The notes: a model not told the origin generated them from the sequence alone. DNA of 64,000 bases from Molossus alvarezi (GCA_037176705.1 CM073899.1:4712001-4776000), one strand, 5' to 3'; positions 34,932 to 47,024 are shown, counted from the first letter of the stretch. Numbers and translations are program-made.

Positions 34932-35995
34932 GACCCCACAGCACACGGGATGCAGTGAGGGAACAGGACAGATCCCACAGCACATGGGATGCAGTGAGGG
35001 AACAGGACAGATCCCACAGCACACGGGATGCAGTGAAGGGAATAGGACAGATCCCACAGCACACGGGATGCAGTGAAGGGAACAGGACAGATCCCACAGC
35101 ACACGGGATGCAGTGAAGGGAACAGGACAGATCCCACAGCACACGGGATGCAGTGAAGGGAACAGGACAGATCCCACAGCACACGGGATGCAGTGAGGGA
35201 ACAGGACAGATCCCACAGCACACGGGATGCAGTGAAGGGAACAGGACAGATCCCACAGCACATGGGATGCAGTGAGGGAACAGGGCAGATCCCACAGCAC
35301 ACGGAATGCAGTGAAGGGAACAGGGCAGATCCCACAGCACACGGGATGCAGTGAAGGGAATAGGGCAGATCCCACAGCACACGGGATGCAGTGAGGGAAC
35401 AGGACAGATCCCACAGCACATGGGATGCAGTGAAGGGAACAGGGCAGATCCCACAGCACACGGGATGCAGTGAAGGGAACAGGACAGATCCCACAGCACA
35501 CGGGATGCAGTGAAGGGAATAGGGCAGATCCCACAGCACACGGGATGCAGTGAGGGAACAGGACAGATCCCACAGCACACGGGATGCAGTGAAGGGAACA
35601 GGACAGATCCCACAGCACACGGGATGCAGTGAAGGGAATAGGGCAGATCCCACAGCACACGGGATGCAGTGAGGGAACAGGACAGATCCCACAGCACATG
35701 GGATGCAGTGAAGGGAACAGGGCAGATCCCACAGCACACGGGATGCAGTGAAGGGAACAGGACAGATCCCACAGCACACGGGATGCAGTGAAGGGAATAG
35801 GGCAGATCCCACAGCACACGGGATACAGTGAGGGAACAGGACAGATCCCACAGCACATGGGATGCAGTGAAGGGAACAGGGCAGATCCCACAGCACACGG
35901 GATGCAGTGAAAGGAACAGGATGGATCCCAGAGCACATGGGATGCAGTGAAGGGAATAGGACGGATCCCACAGCACACAGGATGAAGTAAAGGGA
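34932..35995. repeat. Minisatellite, 40-bp unit with 159-bp higher-order blocks, about 26 copies
   Basis: The unit begins gatcccacagcacacgggat and continues gcagtgaagggaacaggaca. A one-base-shorter form (gagggaac) and variants aatagggcag, aacagggcag and catggg occur. The marker aatagggcag falls at 35359, 35518, 35637 and 35796, giving intervals of 159, 119 and 159 bp, so blocks of four and three units have been copied as groups. Minus-strand frames of up to 470 codons (CIPCAVGS-type repeats) are by-products of the repeat. Confidence 0.98.
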
Positions 35996-37211
35996 AAAGT
36001 CAGAATCAGCTCAGGACCCAGCCACTGACCCATAGTCAGCAGCCCTTATCTGGAGAGCCATGGCCGTCACTCGTGAGCTGCACCTCAGTGCAGTGACCTA
36101 GCCCCAGAGCCCCGGCGCCGACCCCACACACCTGGGTAGACACCTGGGCGATCTTCCCGTCACAAAGCGGACAGCCAGCGCCCAGGCACCGTGCTTTCCC
36201 GGGGTCTCCATGCTGCTCCCTGGATCTAGGAACCTCTGCCTCAGAAACATCTGCTCATCCTTCGGAAAGGCCGTTCTGAGAGCATCTCCTGACTGTGCCC
36301 TGACCCAGCAGCCACACCCGCCAGCTAGTCCATGTCTCACAGGGGGTGTAAGTTTTGCACAAACAGTCCCTGCCTGTTGTTTGGTAACTAAAAGGCTATG
36401 GATTCTGCGGGGACCATCCTGAGACTCCTCAGCCTCGTGCAGAAGGTGGACTGAGGGTGCCCCTGAGGTGTGCACACCCCCACAGCTGACCATCCCTCCC
36501 CAGGACTCCCCCTTCTGAGGACAGTGACATGGCAGCAGAACCAAAGAGGTCATCTTTTTCTACCCTAAAAGGATAACATAGGCATCGATGTTGATGAGGA
36601 TGAGGTCAGTAGAAGTTGTCACATGTTCCTTTGGGGTGTAAGTTGGCGCCACCCTTTGGAGAAGCAGGTTTAGTACGAGCAGACAGTGCCCAGTCGGACT
36701 CCATTGTCCCCCAGTCTAGGAACTGAGTTCGAGAAGTTGATCAATGTGACCGGAGATGCATTTTCATTCACTCTTCTCTAATTCCTCTACTTTCACTCGT
36801 TTCTCCTTTCATTCGACAAAGAGTGTGAGACTCCTTTTGGGGTAAAAAGAGGTCACACGAATCCCACCCTCTCGGGGCTAGGAGGGTCAGGAGAACCCAG
36901 ACTCTTCCACGTCTGGGTAAGGAGAGGAGACGGGCCGGGGCGCCAGTGGGGCGGAGGGTCCAGCTGGTGGCCCACCCAGGCCCGCTGCCCAGACGGCAGG
37001 GGCACATGCCCGCCCTGCAGTCCAATGGCGCAGCGGGGGGGAGGGGGGGAGCCCCGTGGGCACAGAGGGAACACCGGAAGGACCACGGTCCAAGGTCGTC
37101 TGAATACAAGCCACTTTTGTGTTATTCTTTTAAATCTCCAGATTTCTAAGCCTTCTGCCTTGTTCATCGGGGGGAAAACATTTTCAAAGCTATCATGGAA
37201 ACAACAAAATA
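35996..37211. other. Single-copy-looking sequence, no gene seen
   Basis: Short overlapping frames on both strands, including a G-rich stretch at 37035-37051. No gene or repeat recognised. Confidence 0.5.
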
Positions 37212-37370
37212 GTCCTGGCCAGGCAGCTCATTGGTTACAGCATCACTCCAGTAGGCCAAGGTCGTGGGTTCCGTCGCAGGGCAGACACGGGAACCACCCA
37301 GCGAGTGCACTCGGAGCGGAACAACAAATCCCTGTTTCTCTCTCTCTCAAAAACCAATCCATAAAATGAA
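37212..37370 (+). mobile_element. Short variant bat SINE with acaacaaatc tail
   Basis: The head at 37213 (tcctggccaggcagctcattgg) and B-box-like gtgggttccgtcgcagggc are followed directly by gcggaacaacaaatccctg and ctctctctctcaaaaac, without the aggaggcagcc core. This is a shorter SINE type than the others. The flanks ggaaacaacaaaa and gaaaaacaacgga may be a degraded duplication. Confidence 0.75.
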
Positions 37371-39002
37371 AAACAACGGAACAGAAAACTGTTGCACCAT
37401 GAATGTGGCCTCCTGAAAACAGAACCTTGAAAGCCAAAATCAATAATTATTAAGGAAGAGTTATTCTCAAACTATTACCTGCTTTGTTAATAAATTAGCA
37501 TTCAACAAGAAATGAGACTGGTACATCAGAAGTTAGCAAAACCTTTCACCCTCTCCTCGTCTAACTGTGAACCCTTTCCTTACATCAGTTCACTGTGCCA
37601 ACAGTTTTAACTCTTAGTTGATGGGGGACGACGGAGCCCCTGAGAATCTGAAGAAAAGACACCGAGATGATTCCCACATAGATCCTGCCTGTGACCCCAG
37701 GCCATTCCCCGGGCTGAGGTCCACATTCCTGACCCTGGGGGCACGCTCTGCCCCTGGTGTAACTACTCACACAGTCTTGAAATAATACTCGTTGTTACGC
37801 CCCCAATGGCCAGTTAGCAAAGGGATTAAAAATAATAAATATTAGAAAGTTAAATATGTAACAGGAATCGTGTGATTGAAAAAAGTAAATAAATCTAGAA
37901 GTCATTAAAGATACTGAGGCCTTAAAAGAGGCTGTCTCTACCCTGTGGTAACTGGACAGTGGTCCCTTCACTGAGCCTCAGGAAACCTTAGCTGTGAGGG
38001 TCCCTGAACACTACTTAACTCTTCGCCACCACCAGATATGATAGAAACACTCATATTAAATCCTATCAACCTCCTTTAGTTTTATCTAAGTTTTGCTCTA
38101 TTTTTTTAACACACAGCGACAGCAGTTTTCATTCCCAGTCGATGACTGATGAGAGTTAAAAGTAACTTTGAACTGAGGTGAGGCGCCCCAATCAAACCCA
38201 TTATCAATGAGAAAGAACTGTTAGAGTAACAAAACCCAATGTAGTTATCCATGATCTTTTTTTAAGAAATACCATTATAATCTAAATAACAATGAGAATA
38301 AACAGTTTCAAAATTTTTAACCCATTGCTTTTAAAAGTAAGCATGACCCACCTCCTTTGACCTTGAAGAACTCAGAGCAAAGGGAGACCGGGACTGCTTT
38401 CCAGTGTTTAAATCTCATGGAATCCTCCAGAGTTTATGACACAGGCACTACTACTTGAACATCTATAAGATAAGCAACGTTTTCTAGGAGGGCAGATGCG
38501 CCTCAGCGTGTGTAAGCGTGCTGTCCCAGGCTGCTCCACGGGATGAACTCGGGTTTAATCCCGGCCAGCGGGGGCCTTGTTTCCACACTGCACGCAGCAG
38601 TCCCGGCCACTCCGAACCCTGCCAGCCAGTGTCTGAGGGGCGAACGCTGGGACACTCTTCCACGCACCCTCTAATTTAATAATAGAAAAGAAAGGAAGAA
38701 TAAACAGAAATCTGAAGATCCTGTTAAAACACTTCAGAAATAGACCAAGATTCAGTCCAACCGCTATGAGAGTCATACAAGCCTTTGTCGGTGGACACCC
38801 GGTATGGGAAGACATCGTGCTTTCTTGACTGACTTCCTGTTAGGAGGTTCTGTGACTCCCAACATTGCATTAAGTGCAGGAACCTTACAGTCACAGCCGT
38901 GCTAGCACGCACACAGCTCGCCTGGCTGGAGTCACACTCCCTCCCTCCATATTTGCAAAAGGAACCCATACTGACCATGAGGCTTAAGAGCTGATGATTA
39001 AG
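37371..39002. other. Mostly AT-rich unrecognised sequence with a possible tRNA-like relic
   Basis: At about 38,494-38,575, gcctcagcgtgtgtaagcg and actcgggtttaatcccggc resemble the A and B boxes of a tRNA-derived SINE head, but the body is not recognised. The rest, including 37,790-38,480, shows nothing I can name. Confidence 0.4.
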
Positions 39003-39312
39003 CTGTGTGTGTGCATGTCTGTGTCTGCATGCATGTGGCCATTCATATGTATATGTGTGAATGTGTGTGTATACATGTGTGCTCTCCGTGTGCATGCACT
39101 GTACATGTGTGTGCATGTCTCTGTGTGGTCATGCATGTGTGTACATGTGTGTGTGTGTAGGTGTGTGTGTTTTACATGTGCACGTGTACTTCTGTATATC
39201 TGTGTGCCTACGTGTGTTCTGTATGTGCATTTTTATGCATGCATGTGTGCCCGTGTGTGCACATACACATGTGTGCATGTGTGTGAATGTGTGTGTGTTT
39301 GTGTCTCCTTGT
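39003..39312. repeat. TG-rich low-complexity tract
   Basis: Irregular (TG)n with catg and tatg interruptions (gtgtgtgtgcatgtctgtg and similar). The resulting Cys/Val-rich frames are not meaningful. Confidence 0.95.
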
Positions 39313-39925
39313 GTTGGACCTATCATGATTACTATTAGCAACAACATACGTGAGGGAAGGACCAACTTAAGGGTCCCTTCCTATGAGGATCAATGGTGCA
39401 ATGTCTGATCCAGCTCACAAAACACCGCGCATGCTTTAGGGTGTGGCCTGAGGGGCACAGGAACCAGACCCTCTGCCACTCCCAGGTGCGCCTCATAATT
39501 CAGAAGGGCACATGCTGCTTCCACATTGCTCCCAGATGGAAATCAGTCTCCTCTTATTTGGAAGGTAAAGTCTACACCCAGTTTTCATTTTCCATCAATA
39601 ACCAAATACGTGATCATCTGCCCCTCGACCCAGAATGCAGTTCTCCAGAGCCCGGAAGGGAAGGGACAGCTGAGCAGCACTGACGGCAGCCTGTGAAGCT
39701 AAGGGAGACCGGACAGGTGCCTGAGAAAGGCGACACACACCTGCAGGCAGACAGAGCCCACAAACCGTCTTCAGAGACTTCCAGAGAGAACTTGATACGA
39801 CAGCGCATACCTTACACCTTAAAATAGCAACTTATGGCCTTTCTGAGTGAGGCTATCCATCTTCCGAAAAGGCGGAGTCTGGGGACAGACAGCCCAGGTG
39901 CTGGGGCTGTGCTGTGTTGGTCCCT
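39313..39925. other. Single-copy-looking sequence, nothing recognised
   Basis: No supported gene or repeat. Confidence 0.55.
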
Positions 39926-41541
39926 GTCCGAGGCACCCCCCCGCCAGGCGAGGCACCCACACTGTCCGAGGCACCCCCGCCACGCGAGGCGCCCACACTG
40001 TCCGAGGAGCCCACACCGTCCGATGCGCCCACACTGCGTGAGGCGCCCACGCTGTCCGAGGCGCCCACACTCTCCCAGGCGCCCACGCTGTCCGAGGCGC
40101 CCACACTCTCCGAGGCGCCCACGCTGTCCGAGGCGCCCACACTGCGCGAGGCGCCCACGCTGTCCGAGGCGCCCACGCAGTCCGAGGCGCCCACGCAGTC
40201 CGAGGCGCCCACACTCTCCGAGGCGCCCACGCTGTCCGAGGCGCCCACGCTGTCCGAGGCGCCCACACTCTCTGAGGTGCCCACACTGTCCGAGGCACCC
40301 CCGCCACGCGAGGCGCCCACACTGTCCGAGGAGCCCACACCGTCCGATGCGCCCACACTGCGCGAGGCGCCCACGCTGTCCGAGGCGCCCACGCTGTCCG
40401 AGGCGCCCACACTCTCCGAGGCGCCCACACTCTCCGAGGCGCCCACGCTGTCCGAGGCGCCCACACTGCGCGAGGCGCCCACGCTGTCCGAGGCGCCCAC
40501 GCTCTCCGAGGCGCCCACGCTGTCCGAGGCGCCCACACTCTCCGAAGCGCCCACGCTGTCCGAGGCGCCCACACTCTCCGAGGCGCCCACGCTGTCCGAG
40601 GCGCCCACGCTCTCCGAGGCGCCCACACAGTCCGAGGCGCCCACGCTCTCCGAGGCGCCCACACTCTCCGAGGCGCCCACGCTGTCCGAGGCGCCCACAC
40701 TGCGCGAGGCGCCCACGCTGTCCGAGGCGCCCACGCTCTCCGAGGCGCCCATGCTGTCCGAGGCGCCCACACTCTCTGAAGCGCCCACGCTGTCCGAGGC
40801 GCCCACACTCTCCGAGGCGCCCACGCTGTCCGAGGCGCCCACGCTCTCCGAGGCGCCCACACAGTCCGAGGCGCCCACACTCTCCGAGGCGCCCACGCTG
40901 TCCGAGGCGCCCACACTCTCCGAGGCGCCCACGCTGTCCGAGGCGCCCACACTGCGCGAGGTGCCCACGCTGTCCGAGGCGCCCACGCAGTCCGAGGCGC
41001 CCACACTCTCCGAGGCGCCCACGCTGTCCGAGGCGCCCACACTCTCCGAGGCGCCCACGCAGTCCGAGGCGCCCACACTCTCTGAGGCGCCCACGCTGTC
41101 CGAGGTGCCCACACTGCCACGTCGGAGCCCAGCTTCCCCCCTGCGGCCGGCAGGTCCCTGCTCCTTGGCGCCTCTGTGTTCTTGTCTATGGGGAGCAGGG
41201 TGGTGACCGTCCACACCTCGGAGGGTGAAACATGGAGCATGAGAACGTCCGGAGACTGGGCACAGGTCTGGCACACGCGACGTGCTCGGTAAACACAGGC
41301 TACTTTTCACGGCAGAGAAGCCGAGTCTCTCCAGACAACTGGCGAGGAAACACTCGGCGACAACGCACAGACACGCATGCGTCATGACAGCACACGGGTG
41401 GTGCAGGGAGCACAGGCCTGTCGGAAAGGGCGGAGCAGAAAGGTCATGTGGAGGACACAGGGCCACAGGGGTTGACTCTCCCTGTGCTGCGCCAAGGCCC
41501 AGAGGGTGTAGGCAGCGGTGGGAGGCAGTACCGGTCACCAT
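39853..41541 (-). other. 562-codon open frame across the 18-bp array, coding value doubtful
   Basis: From an ATG at 41541 the minus frame runs about 145 codons of non-repetitive sequence (several Cys and His, Pro-rich, no domain I recognise). It then reads about 400 codons of S-V-G-A-S-E/D hexapeptides from the 18-bp array and a short unique tail ending at 39853. No signal peptide or membrane segment stands out. The DSVGAS frame can hardly gain stops by CpG decay (it would need a transversion at TCG or GGA), so its openness is expected. At least three other frames are also open across the array. Alternatives are chance (most likely) or a lineage-specific repeat protein. Confidence 0.2.
39926..41117. 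repeat. CpG-dense 18-bp minisatellite, about 66 copies
   Basis: Unit variants are acgctgtccgaggcgccc, acactctccgaggcgccc, acgcagtccgaggcgccc and acactgcgcgaggcgccc. The first two often alternate, giving a 36-bp period. A divergent block containing ggcacccccgccacgcgagg occurs at 39961 and again at 40285, exactly 324 bp (18 units) apart, so a large block was duplicated. Most units contain two to four CpGs. Because 18 is divisible by three, single frames stay open: T-L-S-E-A-P and R-R-P-H-C-P types on plus, D-S-V-G-A-S and T-V-W-A-P-R types on minus. Confidence 0.99.
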
Positions 41542-42082
41542 CAGGGACCAACCTGGCAGGAATGTTGTGAGTACATCTGAGTAAAAGTCTAATGGGCCTT
41601 CCTTTCCTCTCCCCTTCCCCACCACCAGGAGGGACAAAGAGAGAGGGACTGTCCCCCCTCAAGGTGCAGCCTGGGAGGCAGCAAATGCATCTTGTGTAAC
41701 TGCCACGTTCACACTGTGACAAGAGATAGACCAGATCCAAGGGAGACACTGTAACCACATTGCCACAGCCAGGGAGATGGCTGCACTGTCCCCGAGAACC
41801 TGAACTCCACCTCAGAGCTCCCGAGATAATCCTTCTGGACAAGCACCGTCCACAGCGCTGCAGGCAGCCATGCACACACTGAGACCACAGATCCACAGCA
41901 CAGCGAGTGATTGCCAGGGACAGTGACACCTCGACCAAAGAGCGCTCCTCACTGTGCCTGGACAAGCAGCGTCGCCAGGTGACCAGGGACCTGCCATCTC
42001 AACTCAAACACACTCCTAGGAGCACAGAGTCTGCAAATTGAACTGAATTTCGATACCTGATTATAATTCTTGTTAAACGGAT
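41118..42082. other. Single-copy-looking sequence, nothing recognised
   Basis: GC-rich to 41,600. Frames on both strands, no domain. Ends at the probable L1 target site. Confidence 0.5.
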
Positions 42083-42318
42083 CTGCCTAATTTTTTTTAA
42101 ATTAATTTATCTATTTTTGTTACAAATGTTTCTCCTTTCCCCCCCCCCACTGATTCCCCCCTGTCCCCAGCTTTGTTGTCCATGTCCATTGTTCATGCAC
42201 ACATGCAAATAAGTTCTGTGGTTTATCTCTCCCCCACCACCCCCTCTTCTGGGATTGTGAGTCTGTACCCCACTTCCACATCTCTGGGACTACTCCATTC
42301 CTCAGACTGTTATGTTCA

Positions 42319-45300
42319 TTATATTCCACAAATAAGTGAGATCATGAGATACTTGTCTTTCTCTGCTTGGCTTGTTTCACTTAGGATAATACTTTCCAGG
42401 TCTCTCCATGTCGTCTCAAAGGAGAAGAGATCTTTCTTTCGTACAGCTGCATAGTACTCCATTGTGTATATGTACCACTGCTTTTTCATCCATTCGTCTA
42501 CTGATGGACATTTGGGCTGTTTCCAGATCTTAGCTATTGTAAATAGTGCTGCTATGAACATGGGGGTACATATATTCTTTCTGATTGATGTTTCAGGCTT
42601 CTTAGGGTATATTCCTAGAAGTGGGATCACTGGGTCAAATGGCAGTTCAATTTTTAATTTTTTGAGGTAACACCATAGTGTTTTCAATAGTGGCTGCACC
42701 AGTCTGCATTCCCACCAGCAGTGTACTAGAGTCCCCTTTTCTCCACACCCTCGCCAACACTTGTTGTTGTTTGATGATTTGTTGATGGTGGCCATTCTGA
42801 GAGGTGTGAGGTGATACCTTATTGTTGTTCTAATTTGCATCTCTCTGATGTTTAGTGATGTTCAGCATTTTTTCATATATCTCTTAGCCGTTTCTATGTC
42901 ATGTTTGGAGAGGTGTCTATTTAGTTCCTCTGCCCATTTTTTAATTGGGTTCTTTGTCTTCCTATTGTTGAGTTGTATGAGCACTCTATATATATTGGAA
43001 ATTAACCCCTTATTGATATATCATTGGCAATTATGCCCTGCCATAGAGCAGGGTGCCTTTCCATTATGGTGGTTGTTTCTTTTGCTGTGCAGAAGCTTTT
43101 GAGTTTGATGTAGTCACCTGTTTTACACTTCTCCTTTGTTTCTGTTGCCTTCGGTGATGTATCAGTGAAAATTCTGCTGCGAATCATGTCCAAAATTTTG
43201 CTGCCTACATTTTCTTCTAGAATTTTTATGGATTCATGAGTCACATTTAAGTATTTTATCCATTAGGAGTTTATTCTTGTATATGATGTAAGTTGTGGGT
43301 CTAGTTTCATTTTTCTGCATGTAGCTGTCTAATTTTCCCAGCACCAATTATTAAAGAGGCTGTCTGTACTCCACTGTATGCTCTTGCCCCCTTTGTCAAA
43401 TATTAATTGAGCATATCTTCCTGGGTCCATTTCTCGGATCTCTATTCTGTTCCATTGATTTATTTTCCTGTTCTTGTGCCAGTACCAGGGTGTTTTGATT
43501 GCAATGGCTTTGTAGTATAACCTGAAATCTGGTAATGTGATCCCTCCAACTTTGTTCATTTTCAAGATTTCTGTGGCTATTCAGGGTTTTTTTTGGTTCC
43601 ATATGAAATTTTCAAGTATTTGTCCTAGTTCTGTGAAGTAGGTCGTTGGTATTTTGATGGGGACTGCACTGAAACTATAGATTGTTTTGGGTAGTATGGA
43701 CATTTTAATGATGTTAATTCTTCCAATCCATGAACAGGATATGTGCTTCCACTTTTTATATCTTCCTTTATTTCTTTTTTCAATGACCTGTAGTTTTCTG
43801 TGAATAGGTCCTTTATTTCTTTGGTTAAGTTTATTCCTAGGCATCTTAATTTTCTTGCTGCGATGGTAAATGGAATTGTTTTTTTAGTTTCTTTTTCTAT
43901 GACTTCATCATTGGTGTATAAGAGAGCGGTCGATTTTTTGATGTTAATTTTGTATCCTGCTACTTTGCTAAATTCATTTACTAAGTAGAGTAAATTTTTG
44001 ATGGAGTCTTTGGGGTTTTCTGCGTATAGTATCGTGTCATCTGTGAATAATGACAGTTTCACTTCCTCCTTTCCAATTTGGAACCTTTTTATTTTTTCTT
44101 CCTGTCTGATTGCTGTGCCTAAGACTTCCAATACTATGTTAAATAAGAGTGGCGAAAGTGGGCACCCTTGTCTTGTTCCTGTTCTTAAGGGAAATGCTTT
44201 TAATTTTTGCCCATTGAGTATGATGTTGGCTGTAGGTCTTTCATTTATGGCCTTTATTATGTCGAGATAGGATACTTCTATTCCCACATTGCTGAGGTTT
44301 TTATCAGAAATGGGTGCTGCATTTTGTCAAATGCTTTTTCAGCGTCTATTGATATGATCATATGATTTTTATCTTTTTTATCTTGTTTATGTGGTATATC
44401 ACATTTATTGATTTGCAAATATTGTACCAGCCTTGCATCCCTGGGATGAATCCCACTTGGTCATGGTGAATAATTTTTTTGATGTATTGCTGGAATCAAT
44501 TTGCTAATATTTTGTTCAGGATTTTGGCATCTATGTTCATCAAGGATATTGGCCTGTAGTTTTCTTTCTTTGTAGTGTTGTTTTCTGGTTTTGGAGTTAG
44601 AATTACGCTGGCCTCATAAAACGAGTTTGGAAGTCTTCCTTCTTCTTGAATTTTTTGAAATAGTTTGAGGAGAATGGGTATTAGTTCTTTGAATGTTCGG
44701 TAAAATTCCCCCGTGAAGTCATCCGGGCCTGGGCTTTTGTTTGCTGGGAGAGTCTTGATTACTTCTTCAATTTCTTTTGTTGTTGGTTTGTTCAAGTTTT
44801 CTATCTCTTCACAATCAAGTTTTGGGAGACTATGTGTTTCTAGAAATTTGTCCATTTGGCTTAGATTGTTGAATTTGTTGCTATATAATTGTTCATATTT
44901 GTTAATGATCCTTTGTATTTCTGTGGTGTCAGTTACTATTTCTTCTCTTTCATTTATGATTTTGTGTATATGGGTTCTCTCTCTCTGTTTCTTGGTGAGT
45001 CTAGCTAAGGGTCCATCAATCTTGTTTCTCTTTTCAAAGAACCAGCTCTTTGTTTCATTGATCCTCTGAATTGTTATTTTGGTCTCCATGTCATTTATTT
45101 CTGCTCTGATCATTACTATTTCCTTCCTTCTACCTGCTCTGGGGTTTTCTTTTTGTTTACTTTCTAGTTCTTTAGGTTGTGAGGTTAGATAGTCTATGAG
45201 AAATTGTTCTTGCTTCTTCAGGTAGGCTTGTAGTGCTATGAACTTCCCTCTCAGAACTGCTTTTGCTGTATCCTATAGATTTTGTGTTGCTGTGTGATCA

Positions 45301-46100
45301 TTTTCATTGGTTTCCAGGAAGTTTTTAATTTCTTCCTTGTTCTCCATGGTAACCCATTTATTGGTCAATAACATGCTCTTTAGCCTCCATGTTTTCAAAT
45401 GTCTTTGCATGTTCTTATTGCAATTGATTTCTAGTTTCATGCCATTGTGATCTGAGAAGATGCTTGATATGATTTCAGTCTTCTTGGACTTCTAGAGACT
45501 TAGTTTATGCCCTAAGATGTGGTCTATCTTTAGAATGTCCCATGTACACTTGAGAAGAATGTGAATTCTGCAGTTTGGGGGTTTAATTCTCTGTAGATAT
45601 CTATTAAATCCATTTGATCTAGTGCTTCATTTAGAGTCTGTGTTTCCTTGCTAATTTTTTGTCTAGAGGATATATCCAGTGATGTCAGCGGGGTGTTGAA
45701 GTACCCTGCTATAATTGTATTGCTGTTGATTTCTCCTTTGAAGTCCTCCAGAAGATTTTTAATATATGTTGGTGCTCCTATATTGGGTGCATATATGTTT
45801 ACCAAGGTTATATCTTCGTGTTGGATAGATTCTCTCAGTATGATGTAGTGGCCTTCTTTGTCTCTAGTTATGGTCTTCATTTTGAAATTTACTTTATCAG
45901 ATATGAGTATTGCTAACCTAGCTTTTTTTGCTTTCCATTTGCTTGAAAGATCTTTTTCCATCACTTCATTTTCAACCTATGTGAGTCTTTTGTTGTGAGG
46001 TGGGTCTCTTGTAAACAACATGTATGTGAATCATGCTTTCTTATCCAGTCAGCTATTCTGTCTTTAAGGTGATAATTGATATGTACTTATTTATTGCCAT
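42319..46100 (-). pseudogene. L1 ORF2 (endonuclease / reverse transcriptase) pseudogene
   Basis: ORF2p nicks target DNA and reverse-transcribes L1 RNA. Its likely ATG is at 46100 and its stop at 42319, near the usual total length of about 1,260 codons. The endonuclease has lost the segment that should hold the first N-x-N-G-L motif (a deletion of roughly 30 bases near 46,060, followed by stops). The later G-D-F-N motif reads G-Y-F-N at codon 45703-45701, replacing a catalytic Asp. The reverse transcriptase keeps Q-G-C-P-L-S-P, but its active-site box reads F-T-D-D (codon 44044-44042) in place of F-A-D-D. Frame breaks lie near 45,530, 45,113, 44,290-44,495, 43,600 and 43,000-43,330. The Cys-rich C-terminus (C-W-R-G-C, then H-C-W-W-E-C) is intact at 42,840-42,319. 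Confidence 0.95.
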
Positions 46101-46145
46101 TTTTGTTTAGTGTGGTTATATTTTTCTTCCTGTTTCCTCTACTGA

Positions 46146-47024
46146 TTACAGTAGTCCTTTTAGCATATCTTGCAGTGCTGGTTTGGTGTTAATATTTTCC
46201 CTTAGCCTTTTTTCATCTGGGAAGCTCTTTATTTGACCTTCTATTTTGAATGTTGGCCTTGCTGGATAGAGTAGTCTTAGATTCAGATCCTTGTTTTTCA
46301 TGACCTTCATTACTTCATGCCATTCCCTTCTGGCCTGTAGTGTTTCTGTTGACATGTCAGCTGAGAGCCTTATGGGGGTTCCTTTGTAGGTAACCTGTTG
46401 CTTATCTCTTGCTGCCTTTAAGATTCTCTCTTTGTCTGTAGTTTTTGGGATTTTAATTACTATGTATCTTGGTGTGGGCCTGTTTGGGTTCTTCTTACTT
46501 GGGGCTCTCTGTGCTTCTTGAACTTGAATGCCTTCTTCCTTCCCCAAGTTAGGAAAGTTTTCTGTCGCTATTTCTTCTAATATATTCTCTAACCGTTGCC
46601 CATTTTTTCCTCTTTGGGGACTCCTATGATGTAAATGTTATTAAGTTTCCAGTTTTCCCACAGTTCTCTTAAGCTATGTTCCTGTTTTTTAATTGTTTTA
46701 TTTCTTTTGGTTTTCTGATTGGTTGATTTTTTCTACCCTGTCTTCTAATTTACTGATCTGATCCTCAGCTTCCTCTATTCTGATTAGTCTTCCCAATGTG
46801 TTCTTAATTTCTGCTATGTCATTCTTCATTTTCACTTGCTTGGATTTCAATGTTTCTATATCTTTACTCACGGTGCTGATGACCATAGTCATGCTGTTGA
46901 GCTTCCTCAAGATCATGGCTCTGAACTCTACCTCTGATAATTTGCTTAGCTGAATTTCATTGATCTCATCTTTGATAGAGTTCTCTTCTTCTTTCATTTG
47001 GGATTTGTTTCTTTGTTTCACCAT
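46146..47024 (-). pseudogene. L1 ORF1 (RNA-binding chaperone) pseudogene
   Basis: ORF1p coats L1 RNA as a trimer and acts as a nucleic-acid chaperone. Here the ATG at 47024 starts an N-terminal part of 108 codons rich in Glu, Lys, Leu and Ile with heptad-like spacing (the coiled coil: D-E-I-N-E-I, then I-L-R-K-L-N, then R-V-E-K-I-N). It ends at a TAA at 46698-46700. A typical I-Y-I-I-G-V-P-K-E-E-K segment follows in another frame, and the original frame resumes by about 46,590, so two compensating frameshifts separate the halves. The C-terminal part (46547-46146) carries the RRM and C-terminal domain signature P-R-Y-I-V-I-K-I-P, the A-R-R-E-W-H motif and a P-A-R-P-T-F-K-I-E-G-Q segment. No intact protein can be made. 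Confidence 0.93.

Noticed and set aside
34884..36033. 470- and 364-codon minus-strand frames with C-I-P-C-A-V-G-S repeats
   Set aside because: They come from a 40-bp array that cycles through all frames. The same peptide set appears in each frame, as expected without selection.
39834..41228. Large plus-strand frames (R-R-P-H-C-P and T-L-S-E-A-P repeats) as a real repeat protein
   Set aside because: Several frames on both strands are open at once because the 18-bp unit has no stop in them; no unique flanking exon or start context supports any.
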